The notes beneath the pieces are model-generated. The model was not told the origin of the DNA. It did no database searches and worked only from the letters and a program-made list of their open reading frames with translations. Position numbers and translations under genes: made by a program. Shown one piece after another: positions 8,125 through 16,033 of a stretch of DNA of 64,000 nt (the first letter of the stretch is position 1; the number at the start of each line of letters is the position of its first letter). The stretch covers positions 372,001 through 436,000 of the forward strand of contig NZ_CP109131.1 of assembly GCF_035917995.1 (NCBI RefSeq). The letters run 5' to 3'. The stretch comes from Streptosporangium sp. NBC_01755 (lineage in GTDB: Bacteria > Actinomycetota > Actinomycetes > Streptosporangiales > Streptosporangiaceae).

Positions 8125-8973
8125 ATGGCCCTAGAGTCCGCGCATGTGAGTGAGAGTCCCATCCTCCCCGTACGAGGGCGCCCGGTACGGCCCTCCGGCA
8201 GGCACCGCAGGCCCGTGCCTTCCCAGCTCCCGCCCGAGGCGCCGGCACTGGTGCTGGCCACGCTCGGCGACACCTCCGGCACCGCCGCGGAGCTCGCGGC
8301 CCTCATCCGGGTGGACAACCCGCAGATCCAGGTCAGACTGGCCGGGCTCGGCGAGGACGCCAAGGAGCTGACCTCCGAGCTGGAGTCGGCGGCCAGGGAG
8401 CGTCCCGAAGACGCCACAGCCGCCATCGTGGTGCCGCTGCTGACCGGCCCGCACCCGGTCGCGGAGCAGCTGATCTCCACGGCCGTCACGGCCAGCAGCG
8501 TGTCGGTGACGGTCACCGATCCACTGGGGCCGCACCCGCTGCTCGCCGAGGCACTACACATCCGCCTGGCGGAGAAGAACCTGGCACGGGCCGACCGGAT
8601 GCGGTTGCTCAACATCTCCAACCCGGTCGACACCCCGGTCGACGCGGTCATCCTCGCCACCGTCGGCGGAGAGAACGCGGCGGCGGAGGCGCAGTCGACG
8701 GCCGTGCTGCTGGCCTCCCGGCTGACGCTGCCCGTTCTGGTCGCCTCGCTGGACAGCGCACCCGCCGTGGCCGACGCGGCCGAGCGGCTCCGCGGCATCG
8801 GCGCCCAGCGGATCGCCCTGTCCCCGTGCGTCCTAGGCCCCGAGGCGGCCCCGGGGCTCGCGAGCGCGGCGGCGGCGGAGATCGGGGCCGAGTGCGCCGA
8901 TCTCCTCGGCTCTCACGACCTGATCGCGGATCTGGCCGCCCGCGCCTACGGAAGCATCCTGGCGGCGGACTGA
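8125..8973 (+). CDS. Sirohydrochlorin chelatase (CbiX)-like protein, degenerate
   Basis: Protein of 282 residues with the duplicated chelatase fold of CbiX/SirB: two similar halves starting at ALVLATLGDTSG (about residue 40) and AVILATVGGENA (about 173), each with strands and helices in matching order. CbiX enzymes insert Co or Fe into sirohydrochlorin using two histidines. Here the first AHGS motif is TLGD, and only one histidine near the metal site (H110, in LTGPHPVAEQL) seems to survive, so catalytic activity is doubtful. The first 35 residues are basic and proline-rich. The start is uncertain: ATG 8125 follows GGAAGAG at short spacing, while GTG 8146 would drop the first seven residues. 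No sulfite or nitrite reductase or cobalamin genes are nearby. Confidence 0.7.
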   Translation: MALESAHVSESPILPVRGRPVRPSGRHRRPVPSQLPPEAPALVLATLGDTSGTAAELAALIRVDNPQIQVRLAGLGEDAKELTSELESAARERPEDATAAIVVPLLTGPHPVAEQLISTAVTASSVSVTVTDPLGPHPLLAEALHIRLAEKNLARADRMRLLNISNPVDTPVDAVILATVGGENAAAEAQSTAVLLASRLTLPVLVASLDSAPAVADAAERLRGIGAQRIALSPCVLGPEAAPGLASAAAAEIGAECADLLGSHDLIADLAARAYGSILAAD

Positions 8974-8992
8974 GCGACCCGATGTGACAGAT

Positions 8993-9033
8993 CCCCTCTG
9001 ACGGGTACTGACCTGCGTAAGTTGTCAGAGGGG
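8993..9033 (+). promoter_or_regulatory. Inverted repeat sequestering the RBS of the Ddn-like gene
   Basis: CCCCTCTGAC (8993-9002) and GTCAGAGGGG (9024-9033) are perfectly complementary 10-bp arms around a 21-base loop. The right arm contains the AGAGGGG Shine-Dalgarno sequence of the gene starting at 9041. A folded mRNA would hide the ribosome-binding site. Alternatively the repeat is a DNA operator overlapping the promoter. Both arms are also flanked by ACAGATC or CAGATC in direct orientation. Confidence 0.5.
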
Positions 9034-9040
9034 ACAGATC

Positions 9041-9448
9041 ATGCTGTACGGAAAAGAGCACGTTGCGCGGTACCGGGCGACCGATGGTGCCGAAGGACAC
9101 GAATGGCAGGGCACCACCGCCCTGATCCTCACCACCACAGGCCGCAGGAGCGGCGAACGGCACGACACCCCGCTCATCTACCAGCGCCATGGCGACGACT
9201 TCCTGGTGGTGGCCTCCAAGGGCGGTGCCGACAACCCTCCGCTGTGGTATCTCAACCTCCAGGCCAACCCCGAGGTCGAGGTCCAGGTGCTGGGGGACCG
9301 GTTCACGGCCAGGGCGCGCACCGCCACCCCGGAGGAGAAGCCGGAACTGTGGCAGATCATGACGGCGGCCTGGCCCGCCTACGACGACTACCAGGCGAAG
9401 ACCGGCCGGGAGATTCCGGTGGTCGTGCTGGAACGCGTCCCCTCGTGA
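9041..9448 (+). CDS. Deazaflavin (F420)-dependent nitroreductase/quinone reductase family protein
   Basis: Protein of 135 residues of the split-barrel family that includes mycobacterial Ddn (DUF385). The signature TTGRRSGERHDTPLIYQ (about 30-46), then DDFLVVASKGGADNPPLWYLNL (about 50-72), lines the F420 phosphate and deazaflavin pocket, and a C-terminal block with WPAYDDYQAKTGREIPVVVL completes the fold. Members reduce quinones or nitro compounds using F420H2. The start is supported by AGAGGGG eight bases upstream, within an inverted repeat. It stands alone, with a convergent pgeF-like gene about 100 bp downstream. Confidence 0.9.
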   Translation: MLYGKEHVARYRATDGAEGHEWQGTTALILTTTGRRSGERHDTPLIYQRHGDDFLVVASKGGADNPPLWYLNLQANPEVEVQVLGDRFTARARTATPEEKPELWQIMTAAWPAYDDYQAKTGREIPVVVLERVPS

Positions 9449-9553
9449 CCGGCGTTACGGCAACCTGCCGGGTTCCACCGCGTTCGGTCGCGCCGGAGCT
9501 CACCACCTGGTGCTGTGGGAGCCGCCCCATACCCGACCGAGACAAGGTCCGGG

Positions 9554-10252
9554 TCAGGGCTCCAGCCAGACGTAACCCGCGAACCTGCCGGTCGTGCCCT
9601 CCCTGCGGTGGGAGAACAGATCGGCGGTTTCGATGGTGCAGCGGGTGTCGTGGATGATCTCTCCGACACCCGCCCTGCCGAGCTGCGAGGTGATCGCGGC
9701 CCGCAGGTCGAGGGCCGGGGTGTCCCCGGAGGTGATCGACCACGCCTCAGGGAGGTCCACCGCCACCTCCTCCCGCAGCTCGGCGGGAACCTCGTAGCAG
9801 GTGCCGCAGGCCATCGGACCGATCAGGGCGGTCATCCTCGCCGGGACCGCACCGCGCTTGGCCATCTCCTCGACCAGGGCCGTCACCACGCCGGACACGG
9901 TGCCGACCCGCCCCGAGTGCGCGGCCCCGACCAGACCTGCCCGCGGCTCAGCCAGCAGGACGGGCGCGCAGTCGGCACAGAGCGCGGCCAGGCCGAGGCC
10001 TGGCACGTCGGTGCAGATCCCGTCCAGCGGCGGCGGGTCGTCACCGAACGGCGCGCTGACGTAACGGACGTCGGCGCTGTGAACCTGCCGCATGAACACG
10101 ACCCGTTCCAGACCGAACTCGGCGGCCGTCCTGGCCCTGTTCGCCGCGACCGCGTCCGGCTCGTCACCACACAGGCCTCCGAGGTTGCGGCTGCCGTACG
10201 GACCGGTGCTGACGCCACCATGACGATCGGTGATCCTCATCTGAAAGTTCAC
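9554..10252 (-). CDS. pgeF: PgeF/YfiH-type (LACC1-like) multicopper-fold protein
   Basis: Protein of 232 residues of the YfiH family, variously described as polyphenol oxidase, purine nucleoside phosphorylase or peptidoglycan editing factor. Diagnostic blocks are FMRQVHSADV, CADCAPVLLAEP, the GPMACGTCYEV loop with a metal-binding Cys, and the C-terminal FSHRREGTTGRFAG. One block differs from the norm: AAHSGRVG replaces the usual A-H-A-G-W-R-G, with the Trp lost. The start is GTG 10252 with GGGAGG five bases upstream. The inserted IscB element ends immediately before this ribosome-binding site, so the original promoter has been displaced. Family genes are usually next to ftsZ; this one is not, so it may be a second copy. 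Confidence 0.82.
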   Translation of the reverse strand: MNFQMRITDRHGGVSTGPYGSRNLGGLCGDEPDAVAANRARTAAEFGLERVVFMRQVHSADVRYVSAPFGDDPPPLDGICTDVPGLGLAALCADCAPVLLAEPRAGLVGAAHSGRVGTVSGVVTALVEEMAKRGAVPARMTALIGPMACGTCYEVPAELREEVAVDLPEAWSITSGDTPALDLRAAITSQLGRAGVGEIIHDTRCTIETADLFSHRREGTTGRFAGYVWLEP

Positions 10253-10270
10253 CAGAACCTCCCGAGGATG

Positions 10271-10290
10271 CCCCGGCCTTCAGGCCGGGG
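10271..10290. repeat. Right-end hairpin of the IscB element
   Basis: Perfect 8-bp stem with TTCA loop between the iscB stop codon and pgeF. It probably acts as the transposon right-end structure and may also end iscB transcription before pgeF. Confidence 0.7.
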
Positions 10291-10339
10291 AGGAGTCGGG
10301 AGCGGGAGGGCCGCCAAGGCCCGAGCGTGCCCTGACCGG

Positions 10340-11647
10340 TCAGCCATGTCGATCGGCTTCTTTCTGAGTCGTGTAGCCGTAGCCGTCCGCGCGCTGAAGA
10401 TGATGGACATGGCGGTGGTTGATCCCGGCGACGCGGCCGTGCCGGGTGGTGATGTCGAACGAGCCGGAGGAGCGGACCAGGACTCGCCCGACGTGCACCC
10501 CGGCCTTCTTGCCCGCCGGGACGTTCGCCCGGACCAGGTCGCCGGTTTGGAAGCCGTGGTGCAGTTTGCTCCGTGGCCGGACAAGGCGGGGGAACCCGTA
10601 TCGGTCGGGGGTGGTGCGGGCGTAGGTGCCGCGCCCGGTCGCCGCGACCACCAGGACCACCGGCGGCCAGGCGGTCACGGTCTCCAGTTCGCCGACGTGC
10701 AACGCGTCCAACGTGTGCGACTTCGGCGCGCCGGTGCGCGAGCGGTTCCACTTCGTGCGGCCGCCGGAGGCGGTGTGAACGGGCAGGCCGGTGGCTTCCA
10801 GTGCCCGCCACAGCGCCCAGCGGGTGGCGTTGACGGCGGCGGCATCGCGCAGCGGTGCTTTCGCCTGCTTGAGGATCCTCGCTAGCAGGGCGGGCCTGCC
10901 GTTGAGGAATTCCTCGATCGGGGTGGCGTTCTTGGTCTGGTTGCAGCCGATGCACGCCACGGTCAGGTTGCTGATCCGGTCGGAGCCGCCCCGGCTGCGG
11001 GGGTGGATGTGGTCGAGGTTGAGTGGCAGGCCGCTCGCGCCGCAGTAGGCGCAGGTGCGCCCCCACTTGGCCAGCAGGTATTCGCGGACCTCGTACCCGG
11101 CGAGGGTGCCCTGCTGGTATTCCACTCCTTCGAGCGGCCGCCCGGCCGACAGGGCGTGCGTGTCGAAGGAGACCTTCTCCACGTGGACGGCGGCCACGGG
11201 CGCCCACCGGGTCAGCCGCGCCACCCACGACAAGGTGACATCGACGCGGTGTCGCAGCGACGGCGCGAGCCACCCCTTCGGCTTGGCCCGGTTGAGGAAC
11301 CGGGGCGCGCGGTAACGCAGGTTCGCGCCACGGCGTCGCCGTCGATACCGCGAGCGGGCGGTGAGCTTGTCGCGGATCGCCGCGCCTCGGTGGTCGAGCT
11401 GGATCGCGTACCTTCCCCTCCGGTTCGCGCCACGCGGGGTGAACACGGCCAGACCGGTGTGCTTGCTGCCAGGGTCGATGCCGACGTGCACGCCTTCGAC
11501 GGTCGAGGTCGCCGCGTCGCGGTCCTTGAGACGGATGACGAACGGGGTGTGACGGGCCACGACCGCCCGCCCGGCCGCCAGCAGGCGACGGGCACGGGCG
11601 GGATGGCAGGGGTCGAGCGGGTGGCCGTGCCTGTCCAGGACGAACAC
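10340..11647 (-). CDS. iscB: RNA-guided DNA endonuclease IscB
   Basis: Programmable nuclease ancestor of Cas9, guided by an omega RNA. From GTG 11647 it has 435 residues: N-terminal PLMP segment (FVLDRHGHPLDPCHPARARR), RuvC-I with Asp58 in GIDPGSKHTGLAV, an arginine-rich bridge helix (RYRRRRRGANLRYR), RuvC-II with Glu157 in HVEKVSFD, an HNH domain (CAYCG, then LNLDHIHPRSRGG with His213, and CIGCN), RuvC-III with His311, Asp314 and His317 in SHTLDALH, and a C-terminal TAM-interacting region of about 120 residues. All catalytic residues are present. The frame stays open to 11932, but the extra 95 residues lie in the RNA region and lack protein character, so the shorter start, where family members begin, is preferred. 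Confidence 0.9.
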   Translation of the reverse strand: MFVLDRHGHPLDPCHPARARRLLAAGRAVVARHTPFVIRLKDRDAATSTVEGVHVGIDPGSKHTGLAVFTPRGANRRGRYAIQLDHRGAAIRDKLTARSRYRRRRRGANLRYRAPRFLNRAKPKGWLAPSLRHRVDVTLSWVARLTRWAPVAAVHVEKVSFDTHALSAGRPLEGVEYQQGTLAGYEVREYLLAKWGRTCAYCGASGLPLNLDHIHPRSRGGSDRISNLTVACIGCNQTKNATPIEEFLNGRPALLARILKQAKAPLRDAAAVNATRWALWRALEATGLPVHTASGGRTKWNRSRTGAPKSHTLDALHVGELETVTAWPPVVLVVAATGRGTYARTTPDRYGFPRLVRPRSKLHHGFQTGDLVRANVPAGKKAGVHVGRVLVRSSGSFDITTRHGRVAGINHRHVHHLQRADGYGYTTQKEADRHG

Positions 11648-11966
11648 GACGGGGTGAACCTCACGGTTGGCTCCCTCGGACGCCGAAGCGTCCTCGGGGT
11701 GACGCCGAGCAGACCGGGTGCCGGTCCGCTCGATCTCCCCTCGCCCGGGTTGAACACCAGGTACCGCCTGGCGGCGGTGTCCGTGAGCCGTTTCGTGCCC
11801 ACCCTCGGGCGTGTCTGCTCCCACGAATTCCAGAGCGGCAGGCTGAGGAAGCACCTGCCGGTGGGTCTGCGATCTCGTGTTCAACGTAGCCATCAAAACG
11901 CACCTCCTTGAGCGATGGCCAGGGCTGGTCAACGCGGGGCTTCAAAGCGCATTACCGCGCCTCAAG
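11648..11966 (-). ncRNA. Probable omega RNA / HEARO RNA of the IscB element
   Basis: IscB guides are made from the region directly upstream of the nuclease gene, known as the HEARO motif. This 320-bp stretch lies between the left-end hairpin and the iscB start. Read on the minus strand it holds a GCCCGAGGGTGGGC stem-loop followed by ACGAAACGG (about 11785-11810) and a GGACGC-TTCG-GCGTCC hairpin (11678-11693) just before iscB. Its translation in the iscB frame looks non-coding. The guide would be the 5' end, copied from DNA flanking the left end. The boundaries and fold are inferred; a covariance search was not possible. Confidence 0.6.
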
Positions 11967-11986
11967 CCCCCTCCTTCAGGAGGGGG
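11967..11986. repeat. Left-end hairpin of the IscB element
   Basis: CCCCCTCC and GGAGGGGG arms with the same TTCA loop as the right-end hairpin. It lies about 25 bp from the glgA stop codon and marks the element's left end, upstream of the RNA and iscB. Confidence 0.7.
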
Positions 11987-12008
11987 TCGTTGACCGCCTA
12001 GGAATCCC

Positions 12009-13208
12009 TCACACCCCTGCGGAAGCCGTCATCCGGCCACGCGCTACCTGCCGGTAGAGCTCCATGGTCCGATCGGCGATGCGCTCCCAGGAGAAGTGCT
12101 CCACCGCGCGCAGGCGCCCGGCCTCGCCCATCCGGGCCGCGAGGGCCGGGTCGGCGAGCAGCCGGTTGACCCGCTCGGCGAGGTCGGCGGCGAAGGCGTC
12201 GGGATCGTGCGGGGTGCCGTCGGCCGCCTGGTCGATCGGAACCAGCAGGCCGGTCGAGCCGTCGGCCACGACCTCGGGGATGCCGCCGGTGGCGGTGGCC
12301 ACGACCGCGGTCTCGCAGGCCATGGCCTCCAGGTTGACGATGCCCATCGGCTCGTAGACCGAGGGGCAGACGAACACCGTCGCGTGGGTGAGAATCTGGA
12401 TCACCTCGGAGCGGGGAAGCATCTCCGAGATCCAGACGACGCCCTCGCGACCGAGCCCGTGCACGAGCTTGGTCACCTCGACGGCGATCTCCGGGGTGTC
12501 GGGCGCGCCCGCGCACAGCACCAGCTGAGCCTCGGGGTGGAAGTCACGCGCCGCGTGGAGCAGGTGGACGAGGCCCTTCTGCCGGGTGATGCGGCCGACG
12601 AAGACGACGTACGGCCGGTTCGGGTCGATGCCGTGCCGGACCAGGACGTCGGTGCCGTGGTCGGGGGCGTACTCCCCGGTGTCGATCCCGTTGTGGATCA
12701 CCGTGACCCTCTCCGGCGGGATCTCAGGGTAACTCGCCAGCACGTCGCGGCGCATCCCCTCCGAGACCGCGACGATCGCGTCGGCGCTCGCCAGCGCGCC
12801 GCGCTCGGCCCACGACGACAGTGTGTAACCGCCGCCCAGCTGCTCGGCCTTCCACGGTCGCAGCGGCTCCAGGCTGTGCGTGGTCACCACGTGGGGTGTT
12901 CCGTACAGCATCTTGGCGACGTGACCGGCGAAGTTGGCGTACCAGGTATGGCTGTGGACCAGGTCCGCGCCCTCGCACCCGGCGGCCATCTCCAGGTCGA
13001 CACCGAGCACCTGGAGCGCGGTGTTGGCCGCCTCCAGTCCGCCGGGCACCCGGTAGGCCGCGACGCCCTCCTCGTGCCGTGACGCTCCGAAACAATGGAC
13101 CCGGGTGTCGGCGAGCCTGCGCAGCTCCCGGGCGAGGTACTCGACATGAACTCCCGCACCTCCGTACACATCGGGGGGATATTCACGGGTCAGTAGATCC
13201 ACTCGCAT
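12009..13208 (-). CDS. glgA: Glycogen synthase / maltose-1-phosphate synthase (GT4-type GlgA/GlgM)
   Basis: ADP-glucose-dependent glucosyltransferase of 399 residues, matching the actinobacterial Rv1212c-type enzyme, which makes alpha-maltose-1-phosphate for alpha-glucan synthesis. N-terminal acceptor domain: LLTREYPPDVYGGAGVHVEY with the glycine-rich loop. C-terminal donor domain: VGRITRQKGLVHLL and the nucleotide-sugar block EPMGIVNLEAMACETAVVA. Classic GlgA proteins are longer (about 480) and belong to GT5. It is divergent from glgC, which supplies ADP-glucose; the 171-bp spacer should hold both promoters. The IscB element begins within about 20 bp of its stop codon. Confidence 0.92.
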   Translation of the reverse strand: MRVDLLTREYPPDVYGGAGVHVEYLARELRRLADTRVHCFGASRHEEGVAAYRVPGGLEAANTALQVLGVDLEMAAGCEGADLVHSHTWYANFAGHVAKMLYGTPHVVTTHSLEPLRPWKAEQLGGGYTLSSWAERGALASADAIVAVSEGMRRDVLASYPEIPPERVTVIHNGIDTGEYAPDHGTDVLVRHGIDPNRPYVVFVGRITRQKGLVHLLHAARDFHPEAQLVLCAGAPDTPEIAVEVTKLVHGLGREGVVWISEMLPRSEVIQILTHATVFVCPSVYEPMGIVNLEAMACETAVVATATGGIPEVVADGSTGLLVPIDQAADGTPHDPDAFAADLAERVNRLLADPALAARMGEAGRLRAVEHFSWERIADRTMELYRQVARGRMTASAGV

Positions 13209-13379
13209 ATGAACAGCCTAGTGCTCCGTTCCTCAGCGGAGGTTGCGAATGCGCTACGGGGAAACCGAGATTATCGGGCCTGCCTTCTCCTGCATATCAG
13301 GACCGAGGTGGATCCGCACTTTCGGTGAGGAACGTCGCACTAGTGTTTCACCTCTGATTCATCAGGTTAAGGTCCACAC

Positions 13380-14606
13380 ATGAGAGTCCTCGCGATCGTG
13401 CTCGCCGGCGGAGAAGGTAAGAGGCTCATGCCTCTGACAGCTGATCGGGCGAAGCCCGCAGTGCCCTTCGGGGGGATATACAGGCTCGTGGATTTCGTGC
13501 TATCCAATCTGGCCAACAGCAACTACCTACAGATCGTCGTACTGACGCAGTACAAGAGCCACAGTCTCGACCGGCACATCTCCCGGACCTGGCGCCTGTC
13601 GGCGATGCTCGGCAACTACGTCACCCCGGTCCCCGCCCAGCAGCGTCTCGGTCCGCATTGGTTCTCCGGCTCCGCCGACGCGCTGTTCCAGAACCTGAAC
13701 CTGATCTACGACGAGATGCCGGACCACGTCATCGTGTTCGGCGCCGACCACATCTACCGCATGGACCCGCGGCAGATGGTGGAGCAGCACATCGAGAGCG
13801 GAGCCGACGTGACCGTGGCCGCGATCCGGCAGCCGCTCTCCCTCGCCGACCAGTTCGGGGTCATCGAGGCGGATCCGGCCGGACGGCGGATCGTCGCGTT
13901 CCACGAGAAGCCGAAGGACGCGGTGGGCCTGCCGGACGCGCCCGACCAGGTCTACGCGTCGATGGGCAACTACGTCTTCAAGACCCAGGCGATGATCGAC
14001 GCGCTCAGGGAGGACGCGCTCGACCCGACGAGCAAGCACGACCTGGGCGGCAACATCATCCCGATGATGGTGAAGTCGGGCAGCGCGGAGGTCTACGACT
14101 TCGCCGACAACGTCGTGCCCGGCTCCACCGAGCGCGACCGGGGCTACTGGAGGGATGTCGGGACGCTCGACGCCTACTACGAGGCCCACATGGACCTCAT
14201 CTCGGCGCATCCGGTCTTCAACCTCTACAACAGCCACTGGCCCATCTACACCGGCCACGATCCGCTCCCCCCGGCCAAGTTCGTGCACAACGACGGCGAT
14301 CGGGTGGGCCGGGCGATCGACTCCCTGGTCTCCGCGGGCGTGGTCGTCTCCGGTGGGCTGGCTGAGCGCTCCATCCTCTCCCCCGGCGTGGTGCTGCACT
14401 CCCACTCCCAGGTCGAGGACTCGGTCCTGATGGGCAACGTGAAGGTGGGCCGGGGGGCCATCGTCCGCAAGGCCATCATCGACAAGAATGTGATCATCCC
14501 GGACGGCGCCCGGATCGGCTTCGACCTCGAGTACGACCGCAGCCGATTCGCGGTGACCAGGGGAGGCGTCGTCATCATCGGCAAGAACGAGATCGTCGAA
14601 CGCTGA
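13380..14606 (+). CDS. glgC: Glucose-1-phosphate adenylyltransferase
   Basis: Makes ADP-glucose from glucose-1-phosphate and ATP, the committed step of glycogen synthesis. The 408 residues are the usual length. The catalytic domain has [20 protein letters not shown] at the N-terminus (nucleotide loop and Lys), [10 protein letters not shown] (metal Asp) and [20 protein letters not shown]. The C-terminal left-handed beta-helix has hexapeptides such as [20 protein letters not shown]. Position relative to glgA, divergent, is the standard actinobacterial arrangement. ATG 13380 has an AAGG site seven bases upstream. Confidence 0.95.
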   Translation: MRVLAIVLAGGEGKRLMPLTADRAKPAVPFGGIYRLVDFVLSNLANSNYLQIVVLTQYKSHSLDRHISRTWRLSAMLGNYVTPVPAQQRLGPHWFSGSADALFQNLNLIYDEMPDHVIVFGADHIYRMDPRQMVEQHIESGADVTVAAIRQPLSLADQFGVIEADPAGRRIVAFHEKPKDAVGLPDAPDQVYASMGNYVFKTQAMIDALREDALDPTSKHDLGGNIIPMMVKSGSAEVYDFADNVVPGSTERDRGYWRDVGTLDAYYEAHMDLISAHPVFNLYNSHWPIYTGHDPLPPAKFVHNDGDRVGRAIDSLVSAGVVVSGGLAERSILSPGVVLHSHSQVEDSVLMGNVKVGRGAIVRKAIIDKNVIIPDGARIGFDLEYDRSRFAVTRGGVVIIGKNEIVER

Positions 14607-14639
14607 CCCGGCCCGGGGACCTTCCATACCCGCGCGCGG

Positions 14640-14692
14640 CCTGTTCCTCGTCGACGAGACGCGCAACCTCTACGAGGTCATGGCCGACTGAC
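14640..14692 (+). pseudogene. Possible 3' remnant of an unidentified gene
   Basis: Downstream of glgC a short frame encodes GLFLVDETRNLYEVMAD followed by TGA. It has protein-like composition but no start and no recognisable full-length family here. It abuts the enoyl-CoA hydratase tail on the other strand, suggesting that a deletion joined two gene ends. It may be chance. Confidence 0.3.
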
Positions 14693-14850
14693 CGCCGCGC
14701 CCCGCGCCGGTCCAGGTGAAGCGGGGCGGGCGACGTCCGAGGAAGGCCGCGACGCCCTCGGTGACCTCCTCGCGCGCTTCCTGCTGCCACAGCAGGAAGC
14801 GCGCCTCGTCGGCGCGGCCGTCCACGATCTCCTTCGCGGCGGCCAACGAC
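14675..14850 (-). pseudogene. C-terminal remnant of an enoyl-CoA hydratase/isomerase
   Basis: Read on the minus strand, an open frame without a start encodes AAKEIVDGRADEARFLLW, then EEVTEGVAAFLGRRPPRFTW and a stop. This is the characteristic C-terminal helix and tail of the crotonase family (E-G-x-x-A-F-x-x-R-P-P-x-F). The roughly 200 preceding residues are missing; upstream sequence passes directly into the end of the MscS gene. It is non-functional. Confidence 0.65.
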
Positions 14851-14857
14851 GGTCATC

Positions 14858-15988
14858 TCACAACGGATCGGGCCGGCCGTCGCCCTGGCCACCGGAACGG
14901 CCCGGTCGCGGCACCGTCGGGTCCTTGCCCATCAGCCCGGTGAGTGTCCCGGGAACGGTGGCGGGCACGGGCGGGGTCTCGACCCGGAAACGGGGCAGGG
15001 CCTGGGGGTACTTCTCGCGGACGAAGGCCACCAGGTGCTCGCGGATGTCGCACTTGAGGTCCCAGGCGCTGGCGGAGTCGGCGGCGCTCATCAGGGCGCG
15101 CAGCTCCAGCAGCCCGTTGGGAAGGGTGTCGGTGACCTGGATGGCCCAGTCCTTCTGGTCCCAGAGCGGGTGCTCTCGCAGGGCGTGGTAGAGCTCGGTG
15201 CGCAGTTCCTCGATCGGCACCGACCAGTCGACCCGGATGAACACGTGGCCGATCACCCTGCTGCTGTGCCGGGTCCAGTTCTCGAACGGGTTGGTCGTGA
15301 AGTAGGAGACGGGCAGGACCAGCCGGCGCTCGTCCCACAGCCGCAGCACCACGTAGGTCAGGCTGAGCTCCTCGATGCGGCCCCACTCGCCCTTCACCAC
15401 GACGACGTCGTCCAGGCGGAGCGCGTCGCTGAAGGCCAGCTGGAGGCCGGCGAGCAGGTTGCCCAGTGTCGACTGGGCGGCGATGCCGACGACGACGCCG
15501 GCGATCCCGGCCGATGCCAGAAGACCGGCGCCGAGCGCCCGTACCTGCGGGAAGGTGAAGAGCATCGCGCCCAGCGCCACCACGATGATCACCGCCGAGG
15601 CGACCCTGCGGACCAGGGTGATCTGGGTGCGGATGCGACGGGCCTTGCGGTTACCCTCGCCCTGGACCGTGACCAGGTGCTTCAGGACCACGTCGGTGAC
15701 GGCGTAGGCGGCCTGGATGACCAGCCAGGTGGCACCCCCGATCATCGCCACGCTGAGGCCTCGGTCGATCACCTGGCTGACCGAGCCCTCCGCCATACCG
15801 GGCTCGTAGACGGTGTAGGCCGTCGCCACGGCGGCCGTGACGAACCCCGGCCAGGTGCAGCGGCTCACGACCGGACCGGCGAGGGCCCACTTCTCGCCGA
15901 TCAGCCGCGAGCGCAGCACCCTGCGCACCACCTCCACCGCCACGACGGCGGCGACCACGGAAACGATCAGGATGATCCAGTTGGACAC
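14858..15988 (-). CDS. MscS family mechanosensitive ion channel
   Basis: Membrane channel of 376 residues that opens under membrane tension to release solutes during osmotic downshock. Four hydrophobic segments precede the pore-lining TM3, GAGLLASAGIAGVVVGIAAQ (about 153-172), which shows the small-residue pattern of MscS. The beta-rich cytosolic vestibule follows (SDALRLDDVVVVKGEWGRIEEL) and then the alpha/beta domain. The tail, about 40 residues rich in Pro and Gly, is poorly conserved. It lies 45 bp downstream of nrdB in the same direction but is functionally unrelated. Confidence 0.9.
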   Translation of the reverse strand: MSNWIILIVSVVAAVVAVEVVRRVLRSRLIGEKWALAGPVVSRCTWPGFVTAAVATAYTVYEPGMAEGSVSQVIDRGLSVAMIGGATWLVIQAAYAVTDVVLKHLVTVQGEGNRKARRIRTQITLVRRVASAVIIVVALGAMLFTFPQVRALGAGLLASAGIAGVVVGIAAQSTLGNLLAGLQLAFSDALRLDDVVVVKGEWGRIEELSLTYVVLRLWDERRLVLPVSYFTTNPFENWTRHSSRVIGHVFIRVDWSVPIEELRTELYHALREHPLWDQKDWAIQVTDTLPNGLLELRALMSAADSASAWDLKCDIREHLVAFVREKYPQALPRFRVETPPVPATVPGTLTGLMGKDPTVPRPGRSGGQGDGRPDPL

Positions 15989-16033
15989 TGACGGCGTCCC
16001 TCTCGTCGTTCTCTTCCCCGGGCCATTAGCTAA

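Larger units (their letters stand above)
10265..11999 (-). mobile_element. IS200/IS605-type element carrying iscB, no transposase gene
   Basis: The unit is bounded by two similar subterminal hairpins: CCCCGGCC-TTCA-GGCCGGGG at 10271-10290 and CCCCCTCC-TTCA-GGAGGGGG at 11967-11986. Both have 8-bp stems and an identical TTCA loop, as expected for IS200/IS605 ends recognised by a Y1 transposase. It contains one nuclease gene and its RNA region but no TnpA, so it must be mobilised in trans. It sits between the glgA stop (12009) and the ribosome-binding site of pgeF. The exact ends are not certain to within about 10 bp. Confidence 0.75.
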
